Positions 22,143-31,623 of a stretch of 64,000 nt of DNA are shown here, one piece after another. The position numbers were made by a program, and so were the translations under genes. The notes beneath the pieces are model-generated. The model did no database searches, was not told where the DNA came from, and was given only the letters and a program-made list of their open reading frames with translations. Each line of letters starts with the position of its first letter. Position 1 is the stretch's first letter. The DNA is from Motilibacter peucedani (lineage in GTDB: Bacteria; Actinomycetota; Actinomycetes; Motilibacterales; Motilibacteraceae). The DNA lies in assembly GCF_003634695.1 (NCBI RefSeq), contig NZ_RBWV01000009.1, forward strand, positions 248,001 through 312,000. Reading direction: 5' to 3'.

Positions 22143-24251
22143 TCACACCGCGTCGTCGGAGAGCCGCAGGACGTCGGGCTCTCCGCGCGCGGCGGTCAGC
22201 CGCCCGTCGACGACGTGGAGCTCGGCGACGTGCACCGACGAGCGCCGTGCCCGCGGCAGGTCACTGGCCGCGGTGTGCCGCTCGGGGTGGGTGAAGTAGA
22301 CGACGTAGGCGCGGCTCCCGTCGACGACCAGATCGGCATGGTGGCCGGCGCCGACGTCGTCGGTGCCCGGGCGGCCGGTGGCCGGCTCGAGGATGCGTCC
22401 AGCCTCTTCCCACGACTCCAGGTCGTCGGACCGGTAGGCGAGCTGGCCCTTCCAGCCGTCGACGAGCAGCCACCAGGCGCCCTCGAAGAAGAAGACCTTC
22501 GGGCCCTCGTGGCCTCCCATGGTCTGCAGCACACGGCGGTGGCCGGACCACGACGACAGGTCAGCACTGTCCGAGGACCACGTCGTGCCACCGTCGGCCT
22601 CGTCCTTGTAGTACATGCGGTAGCCACCGCCGGGCAGCGCGACCACCGCAGCGTCGATCACCCGGTCGCTCGACAGCTCGAGCCGGCCCTGGTGCTCCCA
22701 CGCCCACATGTCACTGCTCGTGTAGTGGTGGATGTGCCGTGCGTGGCCCTCCCACCGGTCGGGGACGCCACGCACGTAGGACACGAACATGTGGCAGGTG
22801 TCCCCCACCCACAGCAGCTCCGGTGCCCAGAAGGTGTTGCGGCCCGGCTCGTGCTCGAGGCCGGCGAGGGTGCCGCGGTAGGTCCACGACGCACCGCCGT
22901 CGGCTGAGATCGCCACGCCGAGGTCACTGCCGTGCACCCACTCGACTCCGGCAGTCGGCACCGACGCGCGGCGGGCGGTGTAGACGAGCCACCACGTACC
23001 TTCGGCACGGTTGCGGACGAGCACCGGGTCAGTGGCGCCGTCGAAGACGGGGTCACGGAACAACGGCGTCGGGCGGCCGACGGCCGCGGTGGAGGCCGAC
23101 CGTCCCGCCGGCCCGAACTGCGCCACGAACTCGGCCGCCGGCCTGCGGAACCACTCGAGGCGCTCGCTGATGACCTCTTCGGTCCAGTCCCACCAGCGGA
23201 TCTCGAGCATGGCGTCGATGACGCCCTGGTCGTAGCGGTAGCGCACGACCTGGGCAGGGTTGCCGGCGACGACGGCATAGGGAGGTACGTCGCGGCTGAC
23301 GACCGCGCCCGCTCCCACGATCGCGCCGTCGCCGACCGTCACGGGGCCGACCACGACGGCCCCCTGCCCGATCCACACGTCGTTGCCGATGACCTGCGGC
23401 GCGCCGAGCTGGTCGGGCCGGGGCCACTCCGGCTCGACGTAGCCGAGCCGGTTGAGCGGGAAGGTCGTCGCGGTGCCCGGGCGGTGGACGCCGAAGAGGT
23501 TCAGCGTGGTCTCGACGCCGTCCGCGCCGACCACCCGGCCGTCCCGCGGGTGCGGGTTGAGCAGGCGCACCCCTTCGGCGATCGAGCAGTAGGCGCCGAT
23601 GCGGATGCGCTGGGTCGAGACGTAGGCGACCGCCTTCGAGTCGCCGGCGAGGTAGGTGTGGGCGCCGACCGTCACCCAGCCCGCCGGGTCGAGGGGGCGG
23701 GGCGGCTGCACGACCGGCACACCGCGTACGACTGCACCCGGCACCACGACGCGCCGACCCGGCTCGAGCAGCAGCCACAGGTGGTGCCACACCTCGGGGG
23801 CCGCGTCGGGCCACGCCAGGCCGAGGCCCTGGAGCCCCCCGACACCCCGCAGGTAGGAGCTGCGGGCGAGGACGGCGGGCGCCGCCGACGTGCCCGGGAA
23901 GGCGACGACCGCCTCCGGGTGGGCCAGCAGCGCGCGCACCAGCTCGACGAGCGCGTCCGGCCGCGGGGCCGAGACGTCGGTGCACAGGTAGACGAGCTCG
24001 GCCGTGGTGGCGGCGACACCCCGGTCCCACGCGGTGGCGAGCCCCTCTCCCGGCGCCACGTCGACGACCGCCCCCTCCACCGAGCGCAGCAGCGGCTCGG
24101 TCTCCGGGTCGGGGCCGACGGCGACCAGGCGCGCGTCGACCTCGACGCCGAGCGCGTCCTCGACGGCGTTGGCGGCCTCGACCGTCGCCCAGACCGCGCT
24201 GGCGGTGGCCGGCGGCGTCTGGTCGGCGAGCAGGACGACGGTGAGCTTCAC
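22143..24251 (-). CDS. Three-domain fusion: GT-like, CatB-type acetyltransferase, GH43-like
   Basis: 702 residues from GTG 24251 (GAGAGG upstream). Residues 1-190 look like a GT2-type nucleotide-sugar domain that has lost clear DxD metal residues (LVYLCTDVSAPRPDALVELV, SYLRGVGGLQGLGLAWPDAA). Residues 192-370 are a left-handed beta-helix acetyltransferase of xenobiotic/CatB type (GAYCSIAEGVRLLN, His256 in FGVHRPGTATTFPLNRLG, VIGNDVWIGQGAVVVGPVTV, PPYAVVAGNPAQVVRYRYDQ, EIRWWDW). Residues 395-702 form a GH43-like five-bladed propeller (PLFRDPVFDGATDPVLVRN, RNTFWAPELLWVGDTCHMFV, HEGPKVFFFEGAWWLLVDGW). No signal peptide, so it is cytoplasmic. The combination suggests making, O-acetylating and trimming or binding one sugar unit. 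Confidence 0.8.
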   Translation of the reverse strand: MKLTVVLLADQTPPATASAVWATVEAANAVEDALGVEVDARLVAVGPDPETEPLLRSVEGAVVDVAPGEGLATAWDRGVAATTAELVYLCTDVSAPRPDALVELVRALLAHPEAVVAFPGTSAAPAVLARSSYLRGVGGLQGLGLAWPDAAPEVWHHLWLLLEPGRRVVVPGAVVRGVPVVQPPRPLDPAGWVTVGAHTYLAGDSKAVAYVSTQRIRIGAYCSIAEGVRLLNPHPRDGRVVGADGVETTLNLFGVHRPGTATTFPLNRLGYVEPEWPRPDQLGAPQVIGNDVWIGQGAVVVGPVTVGDGAIVGAGAVVSRDVPPYAVVAGNPAQVVRYRYDQGVIDAMLEIRWWDWTEEVISERLEWFRRPAAEFVAQFGPAGRSASTAAVGRPTPLFRDPVFDGATDPVLVRNRAEGTWWLVYTARRASVPTAGVEWVHGSDLGVAISADGGASWTYRGTLAGLEHEPGRNTFWAPELLWVGDTCHMFVSYVRGVPDRWEGHARHIHHYTSSDMWAWEHQGRLELSSDRVIDAAVVALPGGGYRMYYKDEADGGTTWSSDSADLSSWSGHRRVLQTMGGHEGPKVFFFEGAWWLLVDGWKGQLAYRSDDLESWEEAGRILEPATGRPGTDDVGAGHHADLVVDGSRAYVVYFTHPERHTAASDLPRARRSSVHVAELHVVDGRLTAARGEPDVLRLSDDAV

Positions 24252-24398
24252 GCGGGCGGCCTCTCGTCGACAGCGGGCAGCTCGGCGCCGGTGCCGCCGC
24301 CGGGGAGCCACAGCATAGGACGCACAGCGCGTAGCGAGCCGGTGACGGGCGGGCTACGCTGCTGCGACCTCGACGTCGCCCAGCGGAGGAGCGTTGCC

Positions 24399-25355
24399 GT
24401 GAAGGTCCACCTCGCCGAGGACCTGCCCTCGTTCTACGAGCACCTCGTCCTGTGGAAAGCGGCCGACGGGCTCAACGCCCTCGACCTCGGCGCCTTCGAG
24501 CGCCGCAACCCCTCGGTGCTCTCGCTGGTCGAGCAGGCCGACGCGGAGTCGCCCCTGCCGGAGTTCGGCCCGGTGCTGCTCGGCACCGGGGACCAGCCGA
24601 CGTGCACCGACGGCTCGTGGGCGGCCTACGCGTTCTCCACCGCCGACGGGTTCTCCGACCTCCCGGTGCCCGACTTCGTCTTCGACCGCTGGCTGGAGGC
24701 CGGTATCGGCGACTACGAGGAGGTGGCGGCCGCGATGGCCGCCGCGGGCGACGCGCCCGCCGCGGCCGGGGTCGTCGGGTGGATCGGCAACTGCCACACG
24801 GCACCGGTGCGCTGGGAGCTCCACGCCCTGGCCGAGCAGCACCCCGACGCGCTCGACGTGCGCCACGCCGGCTGGGTGCCCGACGAGGACGGCGTCCTGC
24901 ACCGCGACGGCGTGCCGCCGATGAGCCTGCCCGAGCAGGTCGCAGCCTGGGGCGCCTTGCTCGACGTGGAGGGCCGCGGCTGGAGCGCCCGGCTCAAGCT
25001 GCTGCTGCACAGCGGGCGTCCGGTGCTGGTGCAGGAGCGGCCCTGGCGGGAGTGGTGGTTCGACGAGCTGCGACCCATGGAGAACTGCATCCCGGTCGGG
25101 CGCGACCTCGGCGACGTCCTCGAGCGCGCCCAGTGGGTCGTCGAGAACCCCGAGGAGGCCGCCGCGATCGGCCGCGCCGGCCAGCAGCTCGCCCGGGAAC
25201 GGCTGACGCGGCCGGCGGCCCTGGCCACCTGGCGCGAGGTGCTCGCCGGCGCCGACGCCCGGCGCACCGCAGCAGGGCTGCCGTGGGCTCCGGCCGAGGC
25301 CCGCGAGGCCCTCGACCCGATGCTGATGATGCTGGGCGCCGACGTCCCCAGCTAG
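24399..25355 (+). CDS. GT90 (CAP10)-like glycosyltransferase
   Basis: 318 residues. The C-terminal half matches the GT90/CAP10 pattern: SARLKLLLHSGRPVLVQERP, WREWWFDELRPMENCIPVGR and DLGDVLERAQWVVENPEEAA, followed by AIGRAGQQLARERLT. GT90 enzymes transfer xylose or glucose to proteins or capsule; a xylosyl role would fit the UDP-xylose synthase four kilobases away, which is inference. GTG 24399 follows GGAGG with an 8-base spacing. It diverges from the triple-fusion gene; 147 bases lie between. Confidence 0.75.
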   Translation: MKVHLAEDLPSFYEHLVLWKAADGLNALDLGAFERRNPSVLSLVEQADAESPLPEFGPVLLGTGDQPTCTDGSWAAYAFSTADGFSDLPVPDFVFDRWLEAGIGDYEEVAAAMAAAGDAPAAAGVVGWIGNCHTAPVRWELHALAEQHPDALDVRHAGWVPDEDGVLHRDGVPPMSLPEQVAAWGALLDVEGRGWSARLKLLLHSGRPVLVQERPWREWWFDELRPMENCIPVGRDLGDVLERAQWVVENPEEAAAIGRAGQQLARERLTRPAALATWREVLAGADARRTAAGLPWAPAEAREALDPMLMMLGADVPS

Positions 25356-25367
25356 GACCGCGCGGGG

Positions 25368-26510
25368 CTACGCGGCCTCGGGCAGCGCCGTGCCGGCGAC
25401 CAGCGAGGGCACCAGCTGGAGGGCGCGGCCGACCGCCTGGTGCATGTCGTAGTAGCGGTAGTCGCCGAGCCGGCCGGCGAAGTAGACCTTCGGCTCGAGC
25501 TCGCGGCACGCGGCCTGGTAGACCTTGTGCAGCGCGCGGCTCTCGTCGTCGTGCACCGGGTAGAACGGCTCGTTCACGCCGGGCACGTGCGTCTCGGAGT
25601 ACTCCACGCCGAGCGTCGTGCGCAGCGTCGCGCGCGGCGAGAAGTGCGCGTGCTCCGTGATGCGCGTCCACGGCTCGGTGCCCGGGTAGTTGACCTGGGC
25701 GACCGGCTGCACGCGTCGCTCGTCACGGGTCTGCAGGTCGAAGCGCAGGCTGCGGTAGGGCAGGTGCCCGTGCTCGTGGGCGAAGTAGGAGTCGACCGGT
25801 CCGGTCCACAGCGCGCGGGCGCGCGGGTTGGCGGCGATGGCGGCGTGGCCGTCCTCGCCGAGGGCGACCGTGACGCCGTCGACGTCGGCCATGCGCGCGG
25901 CCATGGCGGTGTAGCCGTCGAGAGGTATGGCTTGGTACTCGTCACGGAAGTAGCGGTCGTCGTAGGACAGAACCACGGGCACCCGGCCCATGACGCCGCG
26001 GTCGAGCTCCTCGACCGGGCGGCCCCACTGCTTGGCGGAGTAGCCACGGAAGACCACGTCGAGCACGTGCTCGCCGAACTCGGCGATCTGCGGGTCGGTG
26101 TCCTCGAGCAGGCGCAGGACGGGTACGCGGCTGCCCGGCACGTGCCGCGCCAGCAGTGCCGCCTTCAGCGACTCGGCGCGCGCGGGGAGCAGCGCCTCGA
26201 GGGTGGTGAAGTTGTAGGGCACCGGGAGCAGCTTGCCTTCGATGCTCGCGAGGACGCGGTGCTCGTAGGGCATCCACTCGGTGAAGCGCGAGAGGTAGTC
26301 CCACACGGGCTTGGACCCGGTGTGGAAGGCGTGCGGCCCGTACTTGTGCACCAGTACGCCGTTGTCGTCGACCTCGTCGTAGATGTTGCCGCCGATGTGC
26401 GTGCGCTGGTCCACGACGAGCACGCGCGCGCCCTGGCCGTTGGCCAGCTGCTCGGCGACGGTCAGGCCGGTCAGCCCGGCTCCGACGACGACCCAGTCGT
26501 AGGCGGTCAT
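25368..26510 (-). CDS. glf: UDP-galactopyranose mutase
   Basis: 380 residues with the FAD-binding start ([36 protein letters not shown]), conserved substrate loops ([49 protein letters not shown]) and the end [20 protein letters not shown]. It converts UDP-galactopyranose to UDP-galactofuranose, the donor for galactofuranosyl residues. The start overlaps the UDP-xylose synthase stop by four bases (ATGA). In this position it supplies a glycan pathway rather than mycobacterial arabinogalactan, for which no other genes are present here. Confidence 0.93.
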   Translation of the reverse strand: MTAYDWVVVGAGLTGLTVAEQLANGQGARVLVVDQRTHIGGNIYDEVDDNGVLVHKYGPHAFHTGSKPVWDYLSRFTEWMPYEHRVLASIEGKLLPVPYNFTTLEALLPARAESLKAALLARHVPGSRVPVLRLLEDTDPQIAEFGEHVLDVVFRGYSAKQWGRPVEELDRGVMGRVPVVLSYDDRYFRDEYQAIPLDGYTAMAARMADVDGVTVALGEDGHAAIAANPRARALWTGPVDSYFAHEHGHLPYRSLRFDLQTRDERRVQPVAQVNYPGTEPWTRITEHAHFSPRATLRTTLGVEYSETHVPGVNEPFYPVHDDESRALHKVYQAACRELEPKVYFAGRLGDYRYYDMHQAVGRALQLVPSLVAGTALPEAA

Positions 26511-27502
26511 CGGGCCACGCCCGCGAGGAGCTCGGGGTGGCCGGCGAAGTAGCCGATGGTGGCGGACAGGCCCTCGAGGTAGCCGACCCGCGGCTCCCAG
26601 CCCAGCTGCTCCCGCGCGACCGTGATGTCGGGACGGCGCAGCGACGGGTCGTCCTGCGGGCGCGGGACGTAGGTGATCGGCGAGCTGGAGCCGACGAGGT
26701 CGCGGATGGTCTCGGCGAGCGAGAGCATCGACACCTCGTGCGGGTTGCCGATGTTGACGGGGCCGGAGAGGTCGGAGTGCAGCAGGCGCACGATGCCCTC
26801 GACCAGGTCGTCGACGAAGATGATCGAGCGGGTCTGCGAGCCGTCGCCGGCGACGGTGATGGGCTCGCCCGACAGGGCCTGCGTCGCGAACGCCGGGATC
26901 GCGCGGCCGTCGTTCGGGCGCATGCGCGGACCGTGGGTGTTGAAGATCCGCACGATCTTCGCGTCGAGCCCGTGGGTGCGGCGGTAGGCCATGGTCAGCG
27001 CCTCGCCGAAGCGCTTCGCCTCGTCGTAGACGCTGCGCGGGCCGACCGGGTTGACGTTGCCCCAGTAGGACTCGGGCTGCGGGTGCACCAGCGGGTCGCC
27101 GTAGCTCTCGGAGGTCGAGGCCAGCAGGAAGCGGGCGCCCTTCGCCTTGGCCAGGCCGAGGGAGTTGAGCGTGCCGAGGGAGCCGACCTTCATCGTCTCG
27201 ATGGGGTGGCGCAGGTAGTCGACGGGCGAGGCCGGCGAGGCGAAGTGCAGGACGACGTCGACCGGGCCCGGCACGTCGACGTAGGCCGACACGTCGCAGG
27301 TCCGGAGCTCGAAGCCGTCGACTCCGCGCAGGTGCTCGACGTTGCGCGCGTGCCCGGTGAGGAAGCTGTCGAGCGCGAGCACCTCGTAGCCGTCGGCCAG
27401 CAGCCGCGTGCACAGGTGCGAGCCGAGGAACCCCGAGCCGCCGGTGACGACGGCGCGCCCCCTGCGCGGAGGGGTGGTGCCTGGGGTGTCGCTGACGCTC
27501 AT
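26507..27502 (-). CDS. UDP-glucuronate decarboxylase (UDP-xylose synthase)-like SDR
   Basis: 331 residues of the extended SDR family: [20 protein letters not shown], the UXS-type segment [40 protein letters not shown], active-site [14 protein letters not shown] (YxxxK) and [23 protein letters not shown] makes UDP-xylose from UDP-glucuronate; a UDP-glucuronate source is not in the window. It is translationally coupled to glf, so xylose and galactofuranose donors are made together. A dTDP-sugar epimerase or dehydratase is less likely given the UXS-specific segment. Confidence 0.85.
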   Translation of the reverse strand: MSVSDTPGTTPPRRGRAVVTGGSGFLGSHLCTRLLADGYEVLALDSFLTGHARNVEHLRGVDGFELRTCDVSAYVDVPGPVDVVLHFASPASPVDYLRHPIETMKVGSLGTLNSLGLAKAKGARFLLASTSESYGDPLVHPQPESYWGNVNPVGPRSVYDEAKRFGEALTMAYRRTHGLDAKIVRIFNTHGPRMRPNDGRAIPAFATQALSGEPITVAGDGSQTRSIIFVDDLVEGIVRLLHSDLSGPVNIGNPHEVSMLSLAETIRDLVGSSSPITYVPRPQDDPSLRRPDITVAREQLGWEPRVGYLEGLSATIGYFAGHPELLAGVAR

Positions 27503-27605
27503 GGTCGCTCCTGCGCGGTTCTGAGGACGAGGACGGATGCCCGGTGCTTCGTCGCGAGCGGCCGGCGACCTTAGGCCGGACGGGTGACGAGCTGAGGACG
27601 ACCGG

Positions 27606-28454
27606 TCAGACGCGTACGCCGGCCGCCTCGAGCAGCGTGTTGACCGTCGGCGCGAGGTAGACGTACTGCTCCGCGGCGGACTGCAGGACGCGCGGCGAGC
27701 TGCCGCCCAGCAGCGCGTTGGCGAGCTCGAGCGCGTCGAGCAGCCGGCCGCTCGGGTCGAGCGCGCCGAGGACGCGGTGCTGCAGCGGCCAGGAGACGCC
27801 GTACTCCGCGGCGAGCTCGACGGCCTCCTCCTCGGGCGACTTGGTCAGCGTGCCGTAGAGCGTGCCGCCGCCGACCGGGCGCGTGTGCCGCACCGGGGTG
27901 GCGTCGAGGATGCCGACCTCGAGGCCCGCGGCGGCGAGCATGGTGGGCCAGATGGTGTCGAGGCCCCAGCCCGACACGCTGCGGCCGAACGACGGCAGGC
28001 AGGCCTGCAGCCCGGCCCGCGAGAACACCGGGCCCATGACCTCGACGAAGCTGGTCCAGCGCATCGCGAGGCCGGCCACCTGGAGCGTGATGCCGTGGCT
28101 GAAGTAGGAGTCACCGGTGAGGGCGGGCTGCGCCGCGCCCAGGCCGAGCGCGGTGGTCAGCTCGAGCATGTCGCTCACCGTGTCGCCGGTGGCGTAGAGG
28201 TCGTCGTCGGGCAGCCACACGGCCTCGTACTCGCGCACGAGGGCGGCGTTGTCCTGCAGCCACTCCCCGACCGGCGCGAACTTCGGGCCCTTGCGCTCGA
28301 GGTAGACGTCGGCGTCCTCCCGCCACAGCCCCGGCGTGGAGCCGTAGTAGTCGACCACCAGGTCGAAGTTGCGCCGCCCCCGCAGCCACTCGCGGTGCAG
28401 GGAGCGGTCGCCGGCCCGGACGACCACGAGGTAGGGGCGCGTGGGAGATGCCAT
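27606..28454 (-). CDS. DUF707-family (putative glycosyltransferase) protein
   Basis: 282 residues with DUF707 hallmarks: [117 protein letters not shown] and [20 protein letters not shown]. The DDD in a nucleotide-sugar-like fold points to transferase activity, but the family is biochemically uncharacterised and is best known from plants. It is transcribed ahead of the UXS-glf pair with a 103-base gap. It lies close to the sigma factor. Confidence 0.85.
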   Translation of the reverse strand: MASPTRPYLVVVRAGDRSLHREWLRGRRNFDLVVDYYGSTPGLWREDADVYLERKGPKFAPVGEWLQDNAALVREYEAVWLPDDDLYATGDTVSDMLELTTALGLGAAQPALTGDSYFSHGITLQVAGLAMRWTSFVEVMGPVFSRAGLQACLPSFGRSVSGWGLDTIWPTMLAAAGLEVGILDATPVRHTRPVGGGTLYGTLTKSPEEEAVELAAEYGVSWPLQHRVLGALDPSGRLLDALELANALLGGSSPRVLQSAAEQYVYLAPTVNTLLEAAGVRV

Positions 28455-28488
28455 GGCGGAGGTGTCGGCGGGTGCCGGGGACGACTGA

Positions 28489-28514
28489 AGCCCTGGCGCG
28501 CACGCGCCAGGGCT
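28489..28514 (-). terminator. Terminator of the sigma-factor gene
   Basis: AGCCCTGGCGCG pairs with CGCGCCAGGGCT around a tight two-base loop, 42 bases past the sigma-factor stop and just before the DUF707 start. A U-rich TTC follows on the minus strand. Confidence 0.75.
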
Positions 28515-28555
28515 CCAGGTCGGGACGCTCCGGGTCGGGAGCAGGAGGGGTGGGG

Positions 28556-29434
28556 TCAGGCGGACGCCACCCGTGCGTACGCGGTGCTCGCGTAGGAGGG
28601 CACCTGCGCCGAGAGGCGGGTGCGGTAGTCGCCGCGGGCGGCGACCTCGGCGAAGTACGCCTCGCGGCGGCGCGCGGCGCAGCCGTTCGGGCGCTCGTGC
28701 TGGGTCACGAGCGAGGGCTCGAGCTGGGCGTTGAGGCCGTCCTTGAGCAGGGCGAGCGCCTCGGCGCGCATCTGGGAGACGCGCGACTCGCTGACGCCGA
28801 GCTCGGTGGCGATCTCGAGCATGGGGCGCTCCTCGAAGAAGTAGCGCAGGACGACCGTCTTGAGCCGGTCGGGGAGCACCTCGACGGCGTCGTAGAGGTA
28901 GCCGACCTTCTCGCGGTGCAGCACGACCTCGTCGGGGGCCGGCTCGTGCACGGCGACGACCTCGTCGAGGCTGCCGGAGTCGGAGAAGCCCTGGAGGCTC
29001 AGCACGACCGCGCGCTGCACGTCCTCCTCGACCGCGCCGATCTCCTCGGGCGCCACGCCCAGGTGGTCGGCGACCTCCTGCAGCGTCGGCGTGCGGCCGA
29101 GCAGCGCGGTGAGCTGCTCCTCGGCGACGTCGCGCTTGCGGGCCCGGGACCGCACCGAGCGGCTCGCCCAGTCGTAGCTGCGCAGCTCGTCGATCAGCGC
29201 GCCGCGGATGCGGGTGCTGGCGAAGCGGCCGAACGGCACGCCGCGCGAGTCGTCGTAGGAGCGGGCGGCCTGCGCCAGGGCGGCGAGGCCGGCCGAGGTG
29301 AGCTCGTCGCGGCTCACGTGTGCGGGGAGCCGGCCGATGAGCTCGTTGACGAGGTAGCCCACGAGCGGCAGGTTCTCCCGGCAGAGCTCGTCCTCGCGGC
29401 GGGTGGAGGATCGAGGCTGCGTCAGTGCGGTCAT
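28556..29434 (-). CDS. fliA: FliA/WhiG-type RNA polymerase sigma factor (sigma-28)
   Basis: 292 residues. Region 2 (ENLPLVGYLVNELIGRLPAH, GVPFGRFASTRIRGALIDEL, RSYDWASRSVR), region 3 (LGRTPTLQEVADHLGV) and region 4 (LPDRLKTVVLRYFFEERPML, ELGVSESRVSQMRAEALALL) are those of the FliA/SigD/WhiG class. After region 4 there is an unusual tail of about 50 residues (HERPNGCAARRREAYFAEVA) not seen in the short family members. It should direct transcription from the eight TCAR-N15-GYCGAT promoters listed here. No FlgM anti-sigma gene is in the window. ATG 29434 fits MTALTQPRSS. Confidence 0.92.
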   Translation of the reverse strand: MTALTQPRSSTRREDELCRENLPLVGYLVNELIGRLPAHVSRDELTSAGLAALAQAARSYDDSRGVPFGRFASTRIRGALIDELRSYDWASRSVRSRARKRDVAEEQLTALLGRTPTLQEVADHLGVAPEEIGAVEEDVQRAVVLSLQGFSDSGSLDEVVAVHEPAPDEVVLHREKVGYLYDAVEVLPDRLKTVVLRYFFEERPMLEIATELGVSESRVSQMRAEALALLKDGLNAQLEPSLVTQHERPNGCAARRREAYFAEVAARGDYRTRLSAQVPSYASTAYARVASA

Positions 29435-29595
29435 GGCCGGTGGTTCGGGTCGACCCCCGAGACCTCTTGAGGGATCCGCAGCCAACCCAACCCGGTCGGG
29501 TCAATCCCGGGCGCTGGAGCCACGAACGGGTGACCACAGGTGGGCCATGCGGGTGCTGCCCCGGGCTAGGCCGTCAGATACCTCGGCCCGAGCCC

Positions 29596-29622
29596 TCAGG
29601 TCGGTCGCCGCCCCGCCGATGC
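29596..29622 (+). promoter_or_regulatory. Sigma-28-type promoter of flgN-flgK-flgL
   Basis: The -35 TCAG (29596-29599), a 15-base spacer and the -10 GCCGATGC (29615-29622), 67 bases before the flgN ATG. It is the only copy on the plus strand. Confidence 0.8.
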
Positions 29623-29688
29623 ACCGTGCATGAAGGGTCGCAGACCGACGAGCTCGACGGGCCGCCCGTGCGGTCGAGGAGTGACCAG

Positions 29689-30171
29689 ATGAGCCTTGCC
29701 GCGGTGTCCAGCACCCTGTGGCGCGAGCGTGAGCTGCTCGAGCTGCTGCTGTTCAAGCTCGAGGAGGAGCAGCTCGTGCTCGCCTCCGCGCGCTCGCGCT
29801 GGCTCGCCCGCGCGACCAAGGAGGTCGAGATGGTCCTCGAAGAGGTCCGCCGGGCCGAACTGCTGCGCGCCGTCCAGGTCGACGCCGCGGCTGCCGAGCT
29901 GGGCCTGCCCGCCGGCCCGAGCCTGCGCGAGCTGGCCGAGGCCTCCGAGGAGCCGTGGCGCTCGCTGCTGCTGGAGCACCGCCAGGCGTTCCTCACCGCG
30001 ACCGCCGAGATCCAGGCGATGGCCGAGTCGAACCGCGAGCTGCTCGCGACCGGCTTCCGCGCCACCCGCGAGGCGCTCCTGTCGCTCGGTGACAACGCCG
30101 AGACCTACACCGCAGCCGGTGCGCCGGTGACCGTGGGCCGCTACAGCCGGCTCTTCAACGAAGCCGTCTAG
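29689..30171 (+). CDS. flgN: Flagellar export chaperone FlgN
   Basis: 160 residues, nearly all helix (WRERELLELLLFKLEEEQLV, TKEVEMVLEEVRRAELLRAV, EIQAMAESNRELLATGF). This is the FlgN pattern at its usual length and position, immediately upstream of flgK. FlgN binds and escorts FlgK and FlgL to the flagellar export gate. ATG 29689 has GAGGAG eight bases upstream. Expressed from the sigma-28-type promoter at 29596. Confidence 0.85.
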   Translation: MSLAAVSSTLWRERELLELLLFKLEEEQLVLASARSRWLARATKEVEMVLEEVRRAELLRAVQVDAAAAELGLPAGPSLRELAEASEEPWRSLLLEHRQAFLTATAEIQAMAESNRELLATGFRATREALLSLGDNAETYTAAGAPVTVGRYSRLFNEAV

Positions 30172-30190
30172 GACGAGGGAGGAGGGCACG

Positions 30191-31621
30191 ATGGGCAGCA
30201 CCTTCGGCGGCATCAACACCGCCTACACCGGACTCGTGGCGCAGCGCCGTGCCCTCGAGGTCACCGGCCAGAACGTCGCCAACGCCAACACCCCTGGCTA
30301 CAGCCGCCAGCGCGTGACCATGCAGTCGCAGGGCGCCGGCGTGCAGCCGGCGGTCTACTCGCGCTACGAGGGCGCCGGCGACGGCGTCGCCGTCACCGGC
30401 GTGGAGCGCATCACCGACGGCTTCCAGGTCGCCCGCCAGCAGGTCGAGCACGGCAACTACTCCGCGGCCGACACCCACGCGGCGACCCTCAAGGACATCG
30501 AGGGGACCTTCGCCGAGCCGTCGGAGAACGGCATCCAGGAGTCCATGCAGGACCTCTACAACGCCTTCGCCGCCGTCGGCGAGTCGGCCGACCCCTCCGC
30601 GTCGGGCCCGCGCGCGACGCTGCTGCAGGCGGCGCAGGGCGTCACCGACAAGCTGCACGACGCCTCGACCAACCTCGACCAGCAGTGGTCGACGATGCGC
30701 ACCACGCTCGACAACAGCGTCGCCGAGATCAACACGACCACGCAGACCATCGCCGACCTGAACCTGGCGATCAAGCGCAACACCCAGGCCGGCGTGCCGG
30801 CCAACGAGCTCGCCGACCGTCGCGACCAGCTGGTGCTCAAGCTCAGCGACTCGATCGGCGCCGTGGGGCGCCCCGGGGAGGACGGCGTCGTCGACGTGCT
30901 CGTCGGCGGCTCCCCGCTCGTCTCGGGCGTCAGCGCGTCCGCGCTCTCGGTGAAGGGGAACACCAACCCCAACCAGCTGCCGCCGGACCCGCCGCGCGTC
31001 ACCTGGGGCATGGACGGCACGTCGCTCTCGGTCACCACCGGCACGGTCGGCGGTCTGTTGACCGGCATGAACAAGACCATCCCGTCCTACAAGTCCTCGC
31101 TGGACTCCGTGGCAGCGAGCCTCGCCTCGACGGTCAACGCGATCCACCGCACCGGCTACGACACCGACCCGACGGGCGACCCCGCGACGGGCGGCGAGGG
31201 ACGCGACTTCTTCGGCCCTGCCGACGGCACGACCACCACCCCGGTCACCGCCGCCAACATCACCGTGCGCATCACCGACCCGGCCAAGATCGCGGCCAGC
31301 GCCACGCCGGGCGGCAACAAGGACGGCTCGGTCATGTCGCTGATCGCCAACGCGAGCGACGCGGCCGACGGCCCGATGGCGTCGTACAAGTCGCTGATCG
31401 GGAACCTCGGGGTCGAGTCGCAGACGGCGCAGACCCGGCTGACGACGCGCAAGGACGTGGCGACCAAGGCCGACGAGGCGGTGGGGAGCACCTCGGGCGT
31501 CGACACCGACGAGGAGCTCACGAACCTGCTGGGCTTCCAGCGCGCCTACGAGTCGGCGGCCAAGATCCTGAGCACGCTCGACAGCTCGATCGAGACGATC
31601 ATCAACATGGTGAGAGGCTGA
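30191..31621 (+). CDS. flgK: Flagellar hook-associated protein 1 (FlgK)
   Basis: 476 residues. The N-terminus (GGINTAYTGLVAQRRALEVT, QNVANANTPGYSRQRV) and C-terminus (LTNLLGFQRAYESAAKILST, IETIINMVRG) are the conserved flagellar rod/hook-family coiled ends of FlgK. The middle is shorter than in enterobacteria. FlgK is the first junction protein between hook and filament. A ribosome site (GGAGGG) precedes ATG 30191. It is third in the flgN-flgK-flgL-fliW-csrA run, and flgL follows within three bases. Confidence 0.94.
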   Translation: MGSTFGGINTAYTGLVAQRRALEVTGQNVANANTPGYSRQRVTMQSQGAGVQPAVYSRYEGAGDGVAVTGVERITDGFQVARQQVEHGNYSAADTHAATLKDIEGTFAEPSENGIQESMQDLYNAFAAVGESADPSASGPRATLLQAAQGVTDKLHDASTNLDQQWSTMRTTLDNSVAEINTTTQTIADLNLAIKRNTQAGVPANELADRRDQLVLKLSDSIGAVGRPGEDGVVDVLVGGSPLVSGVSASALSVKGNTNPNQLPPDPPRVTWGMDGTSLSVTTGTVGGLLTGMNKTIPSYKSSLDSVAASLASTVNAIHRTGYDTDPTGDPATGGEGRDFFGPADGTTTTPVTAANITVRITDPAKIAASATPGGNKDGSVMSLIANASDAADGPMASYKSLIGNLGVESQTAQTRLTTRKDVATKADEAVGSTSGVDTDEELTNLLGFQRAYESAAKILSTLDSSIETIINMVRG

Positions 31622-31623
31622 CG

